From positions 12,947,543 through 13,011,542 of the forward strand of contig CM075761.1 in assembly GCA_037974335.1 (NCBI GenBank): a stretch of DNA of 64,000 nt, read 5' to 3'. A program made the position numbers and the translations under genes. Shown here in pieces: positions 33,091 to 44,044 of the stretch. This DNA is from Prionace glauca. Lineage: Eukaryota; Chordata; Chondrichthyes; Carcharhiniformes; Carcharhinidae. Numbering within the stretch: the first letter of the stretch is position 1; each line of letters opens with the position of its first letter. Below the pieces are notes generated by a model. That model saw only the letters and a program-made list of their open reading frames with translations. It did no database searches and had not been told where the DNA came from.

Positions 33091-33129
33091 GTGGAGGTGG
33101 TGGCGCGGGGGGAATCTTGTTCACGAATG

Positions 33130-33235
33130 TTCGTTAGGAAAGGAAACTTCCACTCCTTATCTGGTCTTGCCTCCGTGTCGACTCCAGGGCCACAGCAATG
33201 TGGTTCATTCTCAGGTGCCCTCCAGGAGCAACTGA
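33130..33235 (+). mobile_element. SINE-D fragment
   Basis: GAAACTTCCACTCCTTATCT, then CAGGGCCACAGCAATGTGG. Confidence 0.55.
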
Positions 33236-33565
33236 GAACAAGAACAAAGAACAACGCAGCACAGGAAACAGTCCCTTCGGCCCAACAAGACCGCGCCGCC
33301 ATTTTAACATCTCCCATTTTCTACCTTCGAGTTTTCTCTACGCCACATTTGGGGAGGTCTCATTTAGGGACAATTTGGTAACGCTGATGAGCCTAAAAGA
33401 ACGTTTTTGGGGTGTGGGAGGAAACCGGAGCACCCGGAGAAAACCCACGCAAGCACGGGGAGAGTGTGCAAACTCCCACAGACACCAACCCAAGTCGGAG
33501 ATCCGACCTGGGTCCCTGTATCTGCACAGCAAACAGTTATAGTCACTGAACTGTCGGGTTGCCCA
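33236..33565 (-). mobile_element. SINE-B
   Basis: Plus view AGAACAAAGAACAACGCAGC through TAGTCACTGAACTGTCGGG. Confidence 0.85.
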
Positions 33566-33571
33566 TCAGTT

Positions 33572-33905
33572 GAACAAAGAACAAAGAAAGAACAAAGAAC
33601 AATCCAGCACGGGAAACAGGCCCTTCGGCCCAACGAGCCCGCGCTGCCACATCACTCTACACCTATTCTACCCAGCATATGTATGAATGGAACCCTACTC
33701 AGTCAGATTCAGGGAAGAAATAGTGTCAATTTGGCAAAAACCGATTAGCCTGAGAGCACATTTTTGGGGTGTGGGAGGAAACCGGAGCGCCCGGAGGAAA
33801 CCCACGCAACCACAGGGAGAATGCACAAACTCCCAAAGACACAGGCCCAAATCCATGTGCCTGCACAGCCAGCAGTGCTAGTCACTGAGCTGTTGCGGCG
33901 CCCAT
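33572..33905 (-). mobile_element. SINE-B, adjacent second copy
   Basis: Plus view GAACAATCCAGCACGGGAAA through GTCACTGAGCTGTTGCGGCG. In tandem with the previous copy, same orientation. Confidence 0.85.
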
Positions 33906-34107
33906 CTACCGGTCCAGGATCAAGCACACACACCGTCATGAAGTCCTAGGCCACTCCTGGAACTTCCAAGAGCAGCCCAGGCACGACCCGCCGTGTGAAT
34001 GCCCCTCGTTTGACACGAGGTGGACCTCCACCTGTGGAATAAAGTCAAAAATATTAATCTTACAGTCTGCCTTTCCGGTGTCTCCCGAGGTTTAACCCTA
34101 TTTAATA

Positions 34108-34425
34108 TCCCCTACCATATCCCTCCATTCTCGTTTCACTCATGTGCCTATCTAACTGCATCTTAAACGAGTCCAACGTTCCTGCCTCCACCACCCTACT
34201 CGGTAGCGCGTTCCAGACCCCCACAACTCTCTGCGTAAAGAACTTTCTTCTCACCTCCAAATTATACCTCTCCCCCTTCACCCTTAAATGATGACCTCTC
34301 GTGTTCGTATCCAGTCTAGGGAGCAGTCTCTCACTATTAACTCTATCCATTCCCTTCATTATCTTATATACTTCTATCATGTCCCCTCTCAATCTCCGCC
34401 TTTCCAAGGAGAATAGTCCCAATTG
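34108..34425 (-). mobile_element. CR1-like LINE 3' end
   Basis: One open minus frame: GLFSLERRRLRGDMIEVYKI to HMSETRMEGYGRG. A subfamily distinct from CR1-a. Confidence 0.75.
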
Positions 34426-34799
34426 GTCCAGTATAAGCGTACACTAACCACGTGAAGCACTGGACAACTCTCGGAGCAACATCCAAGAGCAGCCCTTTCA
34501 CGACCCACCGCATCTATGCCCCTTGTTGACCAACAAGGCGGACCGAATCACCTGTGGAAGGATAAGCAATAATTGATAATCGAGCTCGCGACACCCATGT
34601 CCCAAGAATGAATGCAAAAAAAAAATTGTGATGGTTTCATTTTTTTTACACACCATAAAATGTGATTTTTATTTCAACTCTACACGGCAGATCCATTGGT
34701 TCACTGCCTTGTGTTTTCTAAGTGGTCATATTTTTCAAGAGACAGCTTTTCCCAAAACTTTCCAACCTTTTTTAATTTTCCTTCCCAACTCCCCTCTAT
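34426..34799. other. No recognised feature
   Basis: AT-rich, with a poly-A run near 34617. No exon was found, although the missing VJ/C1 part of the plus-strand receptor relic would be expected to the left. Confidence 0.35.
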
Positions 34800-34890
34800 T
34801 TCAGAGGACATTTGAGAGTCAACCACGTGGCAGTGGGTGTGGAGTCAAATGTGGGCCAGAATGGATGAGGACGGCAGATTTCCTTCCCAA
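34800..34890 (-). mobile_element. SINE-D fragment
   Basis: TTGAGAGTCAACCACGTGGC and GGCAGATTTCCTTCCC in plus view. Confidence 0.5.
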
Positions 34891-34917
34891 AACCAGTTGG
34901 ATTTCACGACAATCCGC

Positions 34918-35257
34918 AATGAACCATACAGTACAGAACGAGGCCCTTCGACCCATCGAATCTGCAATGAACACGATCCCACCCAGACCCTACCCCAATA
35001 TCCCTACATATTATACCCAGTAATCCCTCTAACCTTTGCATGCCTGAACACTAAGGGGCAATTTCTTATCACGGCCAATCAACCTAACCCGCACATCTTT
35101 GGACTGTGGGAGGAAACGAGAGTACCCGGAGGAAACCCACGCAGACACGATGAGAACGTGCAAGCTCCACACAGACAGGGACCTGAGCCGGGAATCGAAC
35201 CCAGGCCCCTGGAGCTGTGAAGCAGCAGTGCTAACCCACTGTGCTACCGTGCCGCCC
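34918..35257 (-). mobile_element. SINE-A inserted in receptor TM relic
   Basis: Plus view AACCATACAGTACAGAACGA to GTGCTACCGTGCCGCCC, abutting receptor TM sequence at 35258. Confidence 0.85.
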
Positions 35258-35500
35258 TTCTGGGATCTTTCCTGGGAATGGCCCTTGTGTCCTGGAGAAG
35301 GATCTGCAGAGAGGTAGAGATTGTCGGGAGACTTTGTAACTGTGCAAGGCTCTCAATCAATTTCTTGGTGACTTTTAGTTGCAGTCGGTTCAGTGTGAAA
35401 TTGGACAGATTGTAACCAGTTGTAGTGGCTCTTTTTAACAGGTAACAGGAACAATCATGAGCAACAGACGAATTATAGAGTATATCCAGAAGAAATGGTG
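35258..35500 (+). pseudogene. Opposite-strand TM and tail fragment of the receptor family
   Basis: 35258-35313 aligns with the second half of the gene A TM exon, including AGAAGGATCTGCAG and the AGAG/GTAG border. 35442-35500 matches the 59-nt gene A tail exon: acceptor TTTTTAACAG, same length, donor GTAAGT, coding NRNNHEQQTNYRVYPEEMV with two tyrosines. A SINE-A (34918-35257) removes the first half of the TM exon. Relative to gene A, 10 nt between two GCAG repeats are missing, which shifts the frame. It is a relic, probably the inverted 3' half of the broken copy at 38 kb. Confidence 0.7.
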
Positions 35501-35649
35501 GTAAGTATGGAATTGTTTTTTATCATGTGGAGATCAGGTTCTGGGATTTTCAATTTAACTTGAAGAATTATACTTGCTGTAAATGAGCTTATGTGAATTT
35601 GTATGGTGCATACTGGCACACAACCCTATAAATCTTTGCTATAACTCCA

Positions 35650-35910
35650 TCTGTGTGGAATTTGCACATTCTCCTCGTGTCTGCGTGGGTTTCCTCCGGG
35701 TGCTCCGGTTTCCTCCCACAGTCCAAAGATGTGCTGTTAGGCTGATTGGAAGTAATAAATTGTCCCTAAATTAGTTTCCCTCAATGTGGAACGCCAGAAG
35801 CATAGATAAGGGTCATGGGTGGATGAGGGGACTGGTAGTGTTAAAAGGCGGCGCGGGCTCGTAGGGCCGAAGGGCCTGTTTCCCGGGCTGTTTTTGTTCT
35901 TTGTTCTTTG
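35650..35910 (+). mobile_element. SINE-A/SINE-B chimera
   Basis: The 5' part (CTGTGTGGAATTTGCACATT, CACAGTCCAAAGATGTG) is SINE-A-like; the 3' part from GTCCCTAAATTAGTTTCCC is SINE-B. Confidence 0.65.
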
Positions 35911-36125
35911 TGGGAGGAAACTCCGGTTTCCTCCCACAGCCCAAAGATGTGTGTGTTATGTTGATTGGCAATGCTAAGAAATTGCCCCTTAGTGTCCAGG
36001 GATGCATAAATTAGAGGGATTAGTGGGTATAATATGCACAGATATCGGGGTAGAGCTTGGGTGGGATTGTGTTCGGTGCAGACTCGATTGGCCGAAGGGC
36101 CTCTTTCTACACTGTAGGGTTCTAT
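35911..36125 (+). mobile_element. SINE-A 3' part
   Basis: Joined to the chimera at a TGGGAGGAAAC repeat; ends CACTGTAGGGTTCTATT. Confidence 0.75.
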
Positions 36126-36479
36126 TAACACTGCAAAAATAAATTACATTGAGAATGGCACATCAAGTGAAATTTTCAAAATTCTTTTTAGACTTCTTAT
36201 GTTGGGTTAAGGGGATTAGGCATTGTGTTGCAAAATTTTCTACTCAACTGCTGGGGACGACGTGAGTGGATAAATTCCCCCTTCCCATCGCCCTGAAGAT
36301 GGTTTAGTTCATGATGTAGAGATGCCGACGTTGGACTGGGGTAAACATATCGCACCATCTTTAACCCCCATGACTTGTCTGGGCTTGTAAAATCTCACTT
36401 ACTGTCCTGTCTGGAGACAATACACACCTCTTTAACCTATGCTAATGCTATCTCCACTCACATTTTCTGCATCTTTAAG

Positions 36480-36685
36480 ACACCCCAAAGATGTGCTCTT
36501 AGGCCTGATTGGTGTAACAAATTATCCCTAAATTAGTCTTCCCTCAATCTTCCCCAATAGGCGTAGACAAAGGTCATGGGTAGAGGAGGGCACTCATAAT
36601 GTTAAAATGGTGGCGCGGGCTCGTTGGGCCGAAGGGCCTGTTTCCCGTGCTGTGTTGTTCTTTGTTCTTTGTACTTGAATAGCAG
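36480..36685 (+). mobile_element. SINE-B 3' part
   Basis: CACCCCAAAGATGTGCTCTT to GTTGTTCTTTGTTCTTTG. Confidence 0.8.
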
Positions 36686-36795
36686 ATTAGCTGCAAAGAC
36701 TTGCATTCTAATCAGTATTCTGTAACCTGTGTGTGACTTTATATGCTCGTCTCTGATCACAAACTTCCACACACCTGACGAAGGAACACCGTTTA

Positions 36796-36890
36796 ATAGA
36801 ACATAGAACATTACAGCACAAACAGGCCCTTCGGCCCTCGAGTTGCGCCGATCACATCAACCCCACCAATCTATAGACCTATCTATAAGC
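36796..36890 (-). mobile_element. CR1-a 3' end, 95 bp
   Basis: Plus view AGAACATAGAACATTACAGC to CAATCTATAGACCTATCTAT, an extreme 5' truncation. Confidence 0.8.
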
Positions 36891-37027
36891 TATAAGTTCC
36901 TGAAAGCTTGTGATTTTACTATCAAATAAACGGGTTGGACTCGAGCCTGCTGTTGTGAGACTCTCTAATTAGTTCATGATAATCGCGTTTCCATTCTGTT
37001 ACAAGCTTGTATGCCCGGCTGGTGTTT

Positions 37028-37400
37028 AATGCAGAATCCAGAATCTAATTGAGGTATACAAGATGATCAGAGGGTTAGATAGGTTGAATAGTGAGAGCCT
37101 TTTTCCTCGGATGGTGATGGCTAACGCGCGGGGGCATAGCTTCAAATTGAGGGGTGGTAATTATAGGACGGATGTCAGAAGTAGGTTCTTTACTCAGAGG
37201 GTAGTAAGGGCGTGGAATGCCCTGCCTGCAGCAGTTGTGGACTCGCCAACTTTAAGGGTGTTCAAATGGTCAGTGGATAGACATATGGATAACACTAGAA
37301 TAGGTTAGCTTAGAGGGTCATTAGATTGGTTCCACTGGTCGGCGCAACACTGAGGGCCGACGGGCCTGTACTGCGCTGTAATGTTCTATGTTCTTAAATC
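37028..37400 (+). mobile_element. CR1-c LINE 3' end
   Basis: Frame MIRGLDRLNSESLFPRMVMA to WSVDRHMDNTRIG, tail GTAATGTTCTATGTTCT. Confidence 0.82.
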
Positions 37401-37461
37401 GGGTGGGAGGGCGGAGTGAGATAGGATCCAGTTACACACACAATTGATATAAAGGTTAATA

Positions 37462-37497
37462 TAGCCTGTTCTGCGCTGTAATGTTCTATGTTCTATA
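37462..37497 (+). mobile_element. Minimal CR1-c 3' tail
   Basis: AGCCTGTTCTGCGCTGTAAT then GTTCTATGTTCTAT: about 35 bp of the 3' end only. Confidence 0.6.
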
Positions 37498-37787
37498 AAC
37501 ACAAACAACAGACTGTGTTAGTGATGCCCAAGTAAATAACATTGAACGGCTGAGGAGAATGATTATCACCGTTATTTAGGGGAATGCTTGTGCTTCTCTG
37601 AATGACTCTGGTGTTGACATCATTGCGTGGTTATAGAGTGACTGGGCAGTCGATGACAAGGAAACTTTATTAGAACTGTACTGAAACGGAGAGTTTATAT
37701 TTACCAGGAAAGATGGAACAGGTTGAGGCTCCTTCGTTTAGACCTGATACAGAGGCTAAGTTATTGAAGCATAACAACCGATAATAA

Positions 37788-37820
37788 CTGTTCTGCGCTG
37801 TAATGTTCTATGTTCTATGA
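37788..37820 (+). mobile_element. Minimal CR1-c 3' tail
   Basis: CTGTTCTGCGCTGTAATG then TTCTATGTTCTATGA, matching the tail at 37462. Confidence 0.6.
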
Positions 37821-37984
37821 ATGCAAAGACTATGTAATTCACAATCACAAGAATTTTTAAAATTTTATTTATTGTAGGCTTGCATTAACACTGCAATGAA
37901 GAGCAAATAAATGTGAAAGTTCTGAAGGAAAAATAAAAGTTGTACACAAATAGCCAATAATAGAAGGAAAATGGTAAGATCTAC

Positions 37985-38685
37985 CTCTCTCAGATGAGAC
38001 ACTTCAACTGACAAGATGTTGACTGGAGTTGATCTGAAAGGCGCAGATACACCGAGGTCCGCTGCTCCAAGATTCCCCAAGAATTATGTAACTCCTGGTT
38101 GTATAAGTTCCATCCGGATCGATTGCACCAGAATCAATCCTGACCTCCATAACCCACCAGAAACATTCCAGTGGATGGTAAAACGATTTGGATCCACACT
38201 TTTCACCAAATGAACATTTCCATCCAGGGAACTTCAACCCACGGCAAAGTTAAGAGGTAGATAATTGAAGTTCCTGGAGTGATTAAGGGATAAGACTCAG
38301 GCACTATTGAACATACATTTCCGGGTTATTCATGATCCAATGATCTTTCCCCCCCCGTAATGAGAAATTTGGAACAGTTTCCAAGCATAAAATGCAACCC
38401 ACTGAACTACTTAGCTGCACAGTAATACAAACCCGAATCATTGGTCTGGATTCCTGCGATGATTCGGGAATAGAGAGCCAATTTGTTATTAACTAATCCA
38501 GAAAATATCCAGTTCGAAGGGTTTTTTTTTGTCACGGTTTGAACCAATTCTAGATGCTCCCGTTGCCGCCGCTTATACCAATGGATAACTTCTCCAGCCC
38601 ATGTGACAATTCACCTTGTAGATGCTTCCAACCCACAGAATCTGGATCGCCGAGATCAAGGACAAAACTACCGGAGATACAATAC
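37985..38685 (-). pseudogene. Decayed VJ and C1 exons of the same receptor family
   Basis: The VJ exon relic (about 38357-38685) keeps a TCTTTCAG acceptor, a VNCH strand-B cysteine, WYKRRQRE, NDSGLYYCA and a J-like LGNCSKFLITG. A frameshift precedes WY, a stop codon follows YYCAAK, and the donor is changed to a run of G. The C1 relic (37985 to about 38230) keeps HWNVSG, IDPDGTYTTRSYI, SWSSGPRCIC and the AGAG/GT donor border. Its 5' part has lost its frame and acceptor. It resembles gene A more than gene B. No leader or TM exon is visible on this strand nearby. Confidence 0.8.
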
Positions 38686-38874
38686 CTGAAAGATATAACT
38701 TTATTACTACCTGTTGTGCTACGACAGGAAAGAAAACATTTTCCCTTTGAAGAATGGGTTACAAAAAAATGTAAAATACACCATCCTTTCATCAATAAAT
38801 CATACTCAGGTTCTATTCTCAGAACCCCAGTATTTAACCTTCTAATCCCCCTGAAACTAGGGTCAATTTGACTG

Positions 38875-39122
38875 GAATTTCCTCCCACTTTCCTCAAATG
38901 CGCGAGTTAGGTGGATTGGCCATGCTAAATTGGCCCCTTAGTGTCAAAAGATGTGCAGTTTACATCGATTGTCCACGGCAAATTGTGTCTTGGTGTGAGG
39001 GAGTCAAGCAGGGTAAGTACGTTGGCTTCTCGGGTAGACCCTGGGTGAGTTTATGGCTGGTGCAGGCTCCATACGCCAAAAAGTCTCTTTCTGCACTGTG
39101 GGGAATCTATAAGATTCTAAGC
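38875..39122 (+). mobile_element. SINE-A fragment
   Basis: TTTCCTCCCACTTTCCTCAA, core GGCCATGCTAAATTGGCCCC, tail CTCTTTCTGCACTGTGGG. Confidence 0.65.
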
Positions 39123-39287
39123 CTTTGCAAAGGTCTCCCAATGGGTCGTTGCCAATGTCTAGTTGTGCTTGAATTTTAACCTTCTCTTATCCATCTCCAT
39201 GAACACACACATCGCTTACCGAATATCAATATCTCCCGGAGCTAAAGCTTTGAAAAATATTCTTCTCATTTCATTCATTTTATTCAA

Positions 39288-39605
39288 GGGCGGCACGGTA
39301 GCACAGTGGTTAGCACTGCTGCTTCACAGCTCCAGAGTTCGATTCCCGGCTTGGGTCACTGTCTCTGGAGTTGGCACATTCTCCTCGAGTCTGCGTGGGT
39401 TTCCTCCGGGTGCTCTGGTTTCCTCCCACAGTCCAAAGATGTGCAGGTTAGGCTGATTGGAGATGTTAAATTGCCCCTTATTGTCCCAGGATGCTTAGGT
39501 TTGATGGATTAGTGGGTAAAATGTGTGGGGATATATGGGTGGGATTGTGGTCAGTGCAGACTCGACGCACCGACTAGCCTCTTTCCGCACTTTCTATGAT
39601 TACAG
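39288..39605 (+). mobile_element. SINE-A, full length
   Basis: GGGCGGCACGGTAGCACAGT head, B box GTTCGATTCC, tail ending TTTCTATGATT. Confidence 0.85.
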
Positions 39606-39609
39606 TTGT

Positions 39610-40116
39610 GAATACACGTGATACAGGGCAGAGAAATAGATCTTTTGACACAATCAATTCATGTTGATTTTTATTATCCAATCAAGAATTGCATTTTTTT
39701 CTCATTTAAGACTATCCATAATTGCCTTCTGTTCACTTCTCCCTCTCCAATGTGCCTCATATCCGTTTCCTTCATTCGCCCCTGTGGCAGTGAGTTCAAA
39801 ATTCTTACCATTCACAATGCAAATAAGTTCCTCTGGAATTCCAGACTAGCTTAGGTGTGAGTATTATGACGGCTTCAGATTATGTGATCCTCTGCGGCAA
39901 TAATGATTCTAAATGATTCTGGGACACGTGGTTCCTCTGGAGCGCCCTGTTTCCGGTGCAACTTTTCGTTAGAACCAAGCAACTGTTGAGTCGTCATATT
40001 CTCGACACCAGATGGCGCATATATCGGGTCTCCCAGTACACAAAACAAAATGTAATGAATAGGAGGAAGCAATGCAACTGCTCGAACTAGCTCTGTCACT
40101 CATTCAGAGCATCCTT
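39610..40116. other. No recognised feature
   Basis: A 74-codon minus frame (39875-40099) has a hydrophobic start but no splice or domain support. Confidence 0.3.
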
Positions 40117-40181
40117 GATAAAGGGGATCAAACAGGAAAGTGCAAGTGATACTTGCACTTTCCTGTTTGATCCCCTTTATC
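40117..40181. repeat. Perfect 31-bp inverted repeat, 3-nt loop
   Basis: 40117-40147 (GATAAAGGGGATCAAACAGG ...) is the exact complement of 40151-40181, separated by GAT. The DNA is not low-complexity. Confidence 0.95.
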
Positions 40182-40689
40182 GTTTCACATGCGACCACAG
40201 AGCATAATTCTGTCCATTAATTGACCTCATAGTATTGCAGGCACATCCAATACTGTAGGTGGCGCTGCTCACAGGCATTTCCTCGACACGAGTTAACTCT
40301 GTTCAACGCCAGCCGACTCACGGCAGGCGGCACTGTTGACAGACACCACGTCTCCATGAGGTGACTCTTTTCACAGTCCATCCCAAATTAATGGTTAATC
40401 TGAAAGAGTCACTGTTTCTACAGTTGATGAATATGTTCAAGCTCTTTATGTAGGTCATCTTGTTCGCTGTCGCTATTTCCATAGAAGTTGAACGGTTCCA
40501 TCAAATCCCTTTTTAACATTTCCCGTTTACGAGATAAAAATGGAAGCTTCTCCATGCAACAGACGATTCCATTCCTGGTTCCAGGATGGTAAATTACATC
40601 TGGGCAATTCCGACGGCAGTGACAACCTCGCTGAGGCGTGGAGCCCAGAGTTGAGGTGAGTTGAGAATGACTACCCTTAACATCAGTTC

Positions 40690-40815
40690 CACTATGGGGA
40701 GAAAGCAGGAAAGTGGAACTGAGCCACTTCAGGTCAGCCACGATCTTATTCAATGGCGGAGCAGGCTCGGAGGGCTAAATGGCCTACTCCTGCTCCTATT
40801 TCTTATGTTCTTATA
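40690..40815 (+). mobile_element. CR1-b LINE 3' end
   Basis: GGAACTGAGCCACTTCAGGT to GCTCCTATTTCTTATGTTCT. Confidence 0.78.
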
Positions 40816-40829
40816 TGCTTGTAACATCA

Positions 40830-41560
40830 AGGCCGCTTTCGACCGAGCGTGGAATCAAGGAGCCCGAGCGAAATTCGAATGAATGGTTATCAGGGGACAA
40901 GCTCTCTACTGGTTGGAGTCTTCCTGGCACATAGGAAGATGGTTGTGGTCGTTGATAGTCACTCATCTCAGCTCCAGGGCATCTCCGCAGTAATCTCTCA
41001 GGGTAGTGTTCTCGGCCCAAAAATCTTCGATGACCTTCCCTCTGTCATAAGATCAGAAATGTAGATGTCGACGGATAATTGCACAATGTTCAGCACCATT
41101 CACGACCCCTGAGAGACTGGAGATCTGGACAATTCCACAAGATCTGGGCAATGCCCAGGCTTGGGTTGAGGAGTGGCAAGTATCATTCGCGTCACGCAAG
41201 TGTCAGGCAACGACCATCCGCAACAAGACAGAATCTAACCACCACCCCTTGACATTCACTGGTGGACTCATCACTGAATCCCCCACTGACAACATCCATG
41301 GGGTTACCATTGACCAGAAACTCAACTGGACTCACCACATAGACACGGTGGCTGCAAGAGCGGGTCAAGGGCTAGGAATACTGCGGTGAGTAACTCACCT
41401 CCTGACCCCCCCAAAGCCGATCCAGCATCTACATGGAAAAATTCAGGAGTGTGGTGGAATACTTGCCTGGATGGGTGCAGCTCCAACAACACTCAAGAGG
41501 CTTGAAACCATCCAGGACAAGCAGCTCAATTGATTGTCACCACATCTACAAACATTCAAT
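40830..41560 (+). mobile_element. L2-like LINE, decayed RT region
   Basis: In order: AAFDRAWNQGA, FLAHRKMVVVVDSHSSQLQG, GSVLGPKIFDDLPSVI, then a shifted stretch to the LNWTHHIDTVAARAGQGLGI region. Several stops and shifts. Confidence 0.6.
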
Positions 41561-41814
41561 AGATTCCTGTGGACCTTCCAACATATTTTCTGGCTCACTT
41601 GTTTTACTTTTGAGCTTCTGCAGATTCCCTTGAATGTTATAAGGGTGTGCATGTTATTGATGTTTTTCTCTTTTAATCCACAGGTGTTTTGGTCCGTCTT
41701 GTTGTCCAACAAGGGGCATACACGCAGTGGGTCGTACAAGGGCTGCTCTTGGATATTTCGAGAGTAGCCTAGTACTTCATGTCGTTAGTATGTGCTTAAA
41801 CTGGACCAGATGCT

Positions 41815-42160
41815 GTGCAACACGACAGCTCAGTGACTATCACTGTTTGCTGTGCAGATACATGGATTTGGGCCAATGTCTGTGGGACTTTGCACGTTCT
41901 CCCCGTGCTTGCGTGGGTTTTCTACGGGTGCTCCAGTTTCCTCCCACACCCCAAAGATGTGCTCTTAGGCTGATTGGGTGGAACAAATTGTCCCTAAATT
42001 AGTTCCCCCTCAATCTGGATTCCAATGTGGAGTGCCATAAGCGTAGACAAGTGTCATGGGTGGAAGAGTGAACTCGCAATGTTGAAATGGCGAGCGGGCT
42101 CGTTGGGCCGAAGGGCCTGTTTCCCGTGCTGTGTTATTCTTTGTTCTTTGTTCTTCATTC
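41815..42160 (+). mobile_element. SINE-B, full length
   Basis: CAACACGACAGCTCAGTGAC to TGTTATTCTTTGTTCTTTG. Confidence 0.88.
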
Positions 42161-42239
42161 AATCTCTCTATCACCGACTCTCGGCAGCAGCAGTGTATAC
42201 TATCTTCAAGATGCGCTACAGCAATTCACCAAATATCCT

Positions 42240-42475
42240 TAGACAGCACCTTCTCCAAAGCCTCCACATCCTTTTGGTAGTGTGGCGGCCAGAATTGCAC
42301 TTAGTATTCCAAATGTGGCCGAACCAACGTTTTACATACTGCGGCACAACTTGCCTACTTCTATACTCGATGCCCTGGCCGATGAAGGCCTACATGCCAT
42401 GTGTTTTCTTTGCCACTTATTCCACTTGTGCTGCCACGTTTATGGATCTGTGGACCTTTCTGATAGATTTCCAAT
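42240..42475 (-). mobile_element. CR1-like LINE ORF2 fragment
   Basis: Plus view CAAATGTGGCCGAACCAACG and CGATGCCCTGGCCGATGAAG are the complement of the ORF2 segment near the LAFIGQGIEY-type motif. Confidence 0.5.
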
Positions 42476-42695
42476 AGACAAGGAAATTAAGGGTTATGTA
42501 GATTATGTTATTAAGGTTATGATATTAAGGGTTCTGTAGATTTCAGATACACAAGGGAATTAAGGGTTATGGGGAGAAAGCGGGAAAGTGGAACTGATCC
42601 ACTTCAGATCAGCCATGATCTTATCGAATGGCAGGGCAGCCTCGAAGGGCTAGATGGCCCCCACTCCTGCTCCTATTTCTTATGTTCTTATGACC
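42476..42695 (+). mobile_element. CR1-b LINE 3' end
   Basis: GGGGAGAAAGCGGGAAAGTG to CTCCTATTTCTTATGTTCTT. Confidence 0.75.
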
Positions 42696-42699
42696 TGCA

Positions 42700-44040
42700 T
42701 GTCCAGACCGCCCTATGTGTCTGTCGAGGAAACTCCGAGCTCAGAATAACTCAGGCAGAGACGTTCAGAGTCAAGTTTCGGGAGAGTTTATTGTCGTGAT
42801 ATACCACGGAGTGTCCACCTCAGTCAGCACCGAGAGAACTCTGAATTGTAGAACAAACCCGCGCTATTTTTATACAGTGAAACAAACAATTCTTCATGCA
42901 AGTTACAATATCCCCTATTATCCTTATTATCTCTACTTCCCCTTAATCATTGTCCCGTTAATTAGATCTATGAGTCTAGGACTTATCTGTAGTGTCCTTG
43001 GTCTAAATCATCCTACAGTCCCTGTCCCGAATGATTTACCATAGCTGGATAGAGAAGAAGAATGGTGGTTTATTTTTCTATCTCCCTTAGAGTCAGATGG
43101 CCCGTTATCTGGTCTGCGGACCTTGAGTGTCTGCTCGGCTCCTGTTTTTCTAACTTTGCCTGCTTCAGCTAGTTTCTTGATTTTCAGCATATTTGTGAGT
43201 ATATAATGAATCATTAACCCTTTAAGCTTCTACCGCAGCCCTAACTTCTGCTATAGTCAGTCCTTTTAAAACGGACTTAATTCTCTCTAAAACCTAGCTG
43301 CTTATTTGAACCTAATTTCTTCTATAGTGTCTATACCTTGGATGTTCTGCCATTTACTTTGCAGCTCCCACTTGAGTTGAATCTACCAAAATGCATCACT
43401 TCGCATTTCACTTCTGTTTCCATGTGATTTAACCTTCTGCACCAAAGTGCCACGTGGAACCTTGTGAAATGTCGGAACATCCAAGCGAAATGACAGTCGG
43501 AGGTCTCTTGCATCCCAGGATGGTTGGTGGCAATTCCTTAGGAATTCACTGCTACTGATGCAGAAGGAAAGCCATACTTGCCTGGAAGGAGTGTCTACAA
43601 TATTTGTGCAACTGCAACGCCATCTGGAGGAGTCCACAACAGTGCATGCAACCCAAACTGACATTGCAAGGATAGTTACCGGAGTGGAGAGCCTTGGACA
43701 AGTGGTCCATGCAATGACCGGTGATGAGTAAGGCCTGGCTACAATCTGCTTTCCTTTGCTGAGGCCCAACATAGCGTGTCCAACATTCTAACTGACAGGT
43801 CAAAGGCCCAGGCCATATTGGAGAAATGTTGAGGAGCTTGGCCCCCTGCACGGCCTAAAGGGCGTCCGGCATCTGCGCAGAAGCCCCCTGGTCTTCCGAT
43901 TCCAGCTGCTTTGGTACAAAGTAATGCTTGAGCTGGCATTGGCGCTCATGCAATCCCCTGCTTCCCTCAGTATCAATGACAAGAACCATTGCCATCTGGA
44001 ATGGTTTCAGTCCAAAATGCATCAGTCTTTGTGGACACAA
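42700..44040. other. No confidently recognised feature
   Basis: A CR1-like scrap (KCEVMHFGRFN, minus, near 43380) is the only hint. 43450-44000 has long overlapping frames on both strands but no motif I can name. Confidence 0.3.
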
Positions 44041-44044
44041 AAGG

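Larger units (their letters stand above)
36305..36970 (+). mobile_element. Foldback-type element with two nested insertions
   Basis: GATGCCGACGTTGGACTGGG at the left, ACCTGACGAAGGAACACCG, then GAAAGCTTGTGATTTTACTA and GGGTTGGACTCGAGCCTGCT at the right. The same motifs form the palindrome at 44348. SINE-B (36480-36685) and a CR1-a tail (36796-36890) interrupt it. Confidence 0.5.

Noticed and set aside
33050-33240. Gly/Arg-rich open frames
   Set aside because: Produced by the poly-G tract and flanking SINE-D sequence.
39875-40099. 74-codon minus frame with a hydrophobic start, possible leader
   Set aside because: No donor in phase with the VJ relic and no domain; kept as unexplained.
40830-41560. 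Host gene candidate with a conserved-looking frame
   Set aside because: The peptides match the RT region of an L2-like LINE with several breaks.
42700-43000. Possible fragment of an LTR-type element
   Set aside because: No paired repeats, primer site or coding motif was seen, so no such element is claimed.
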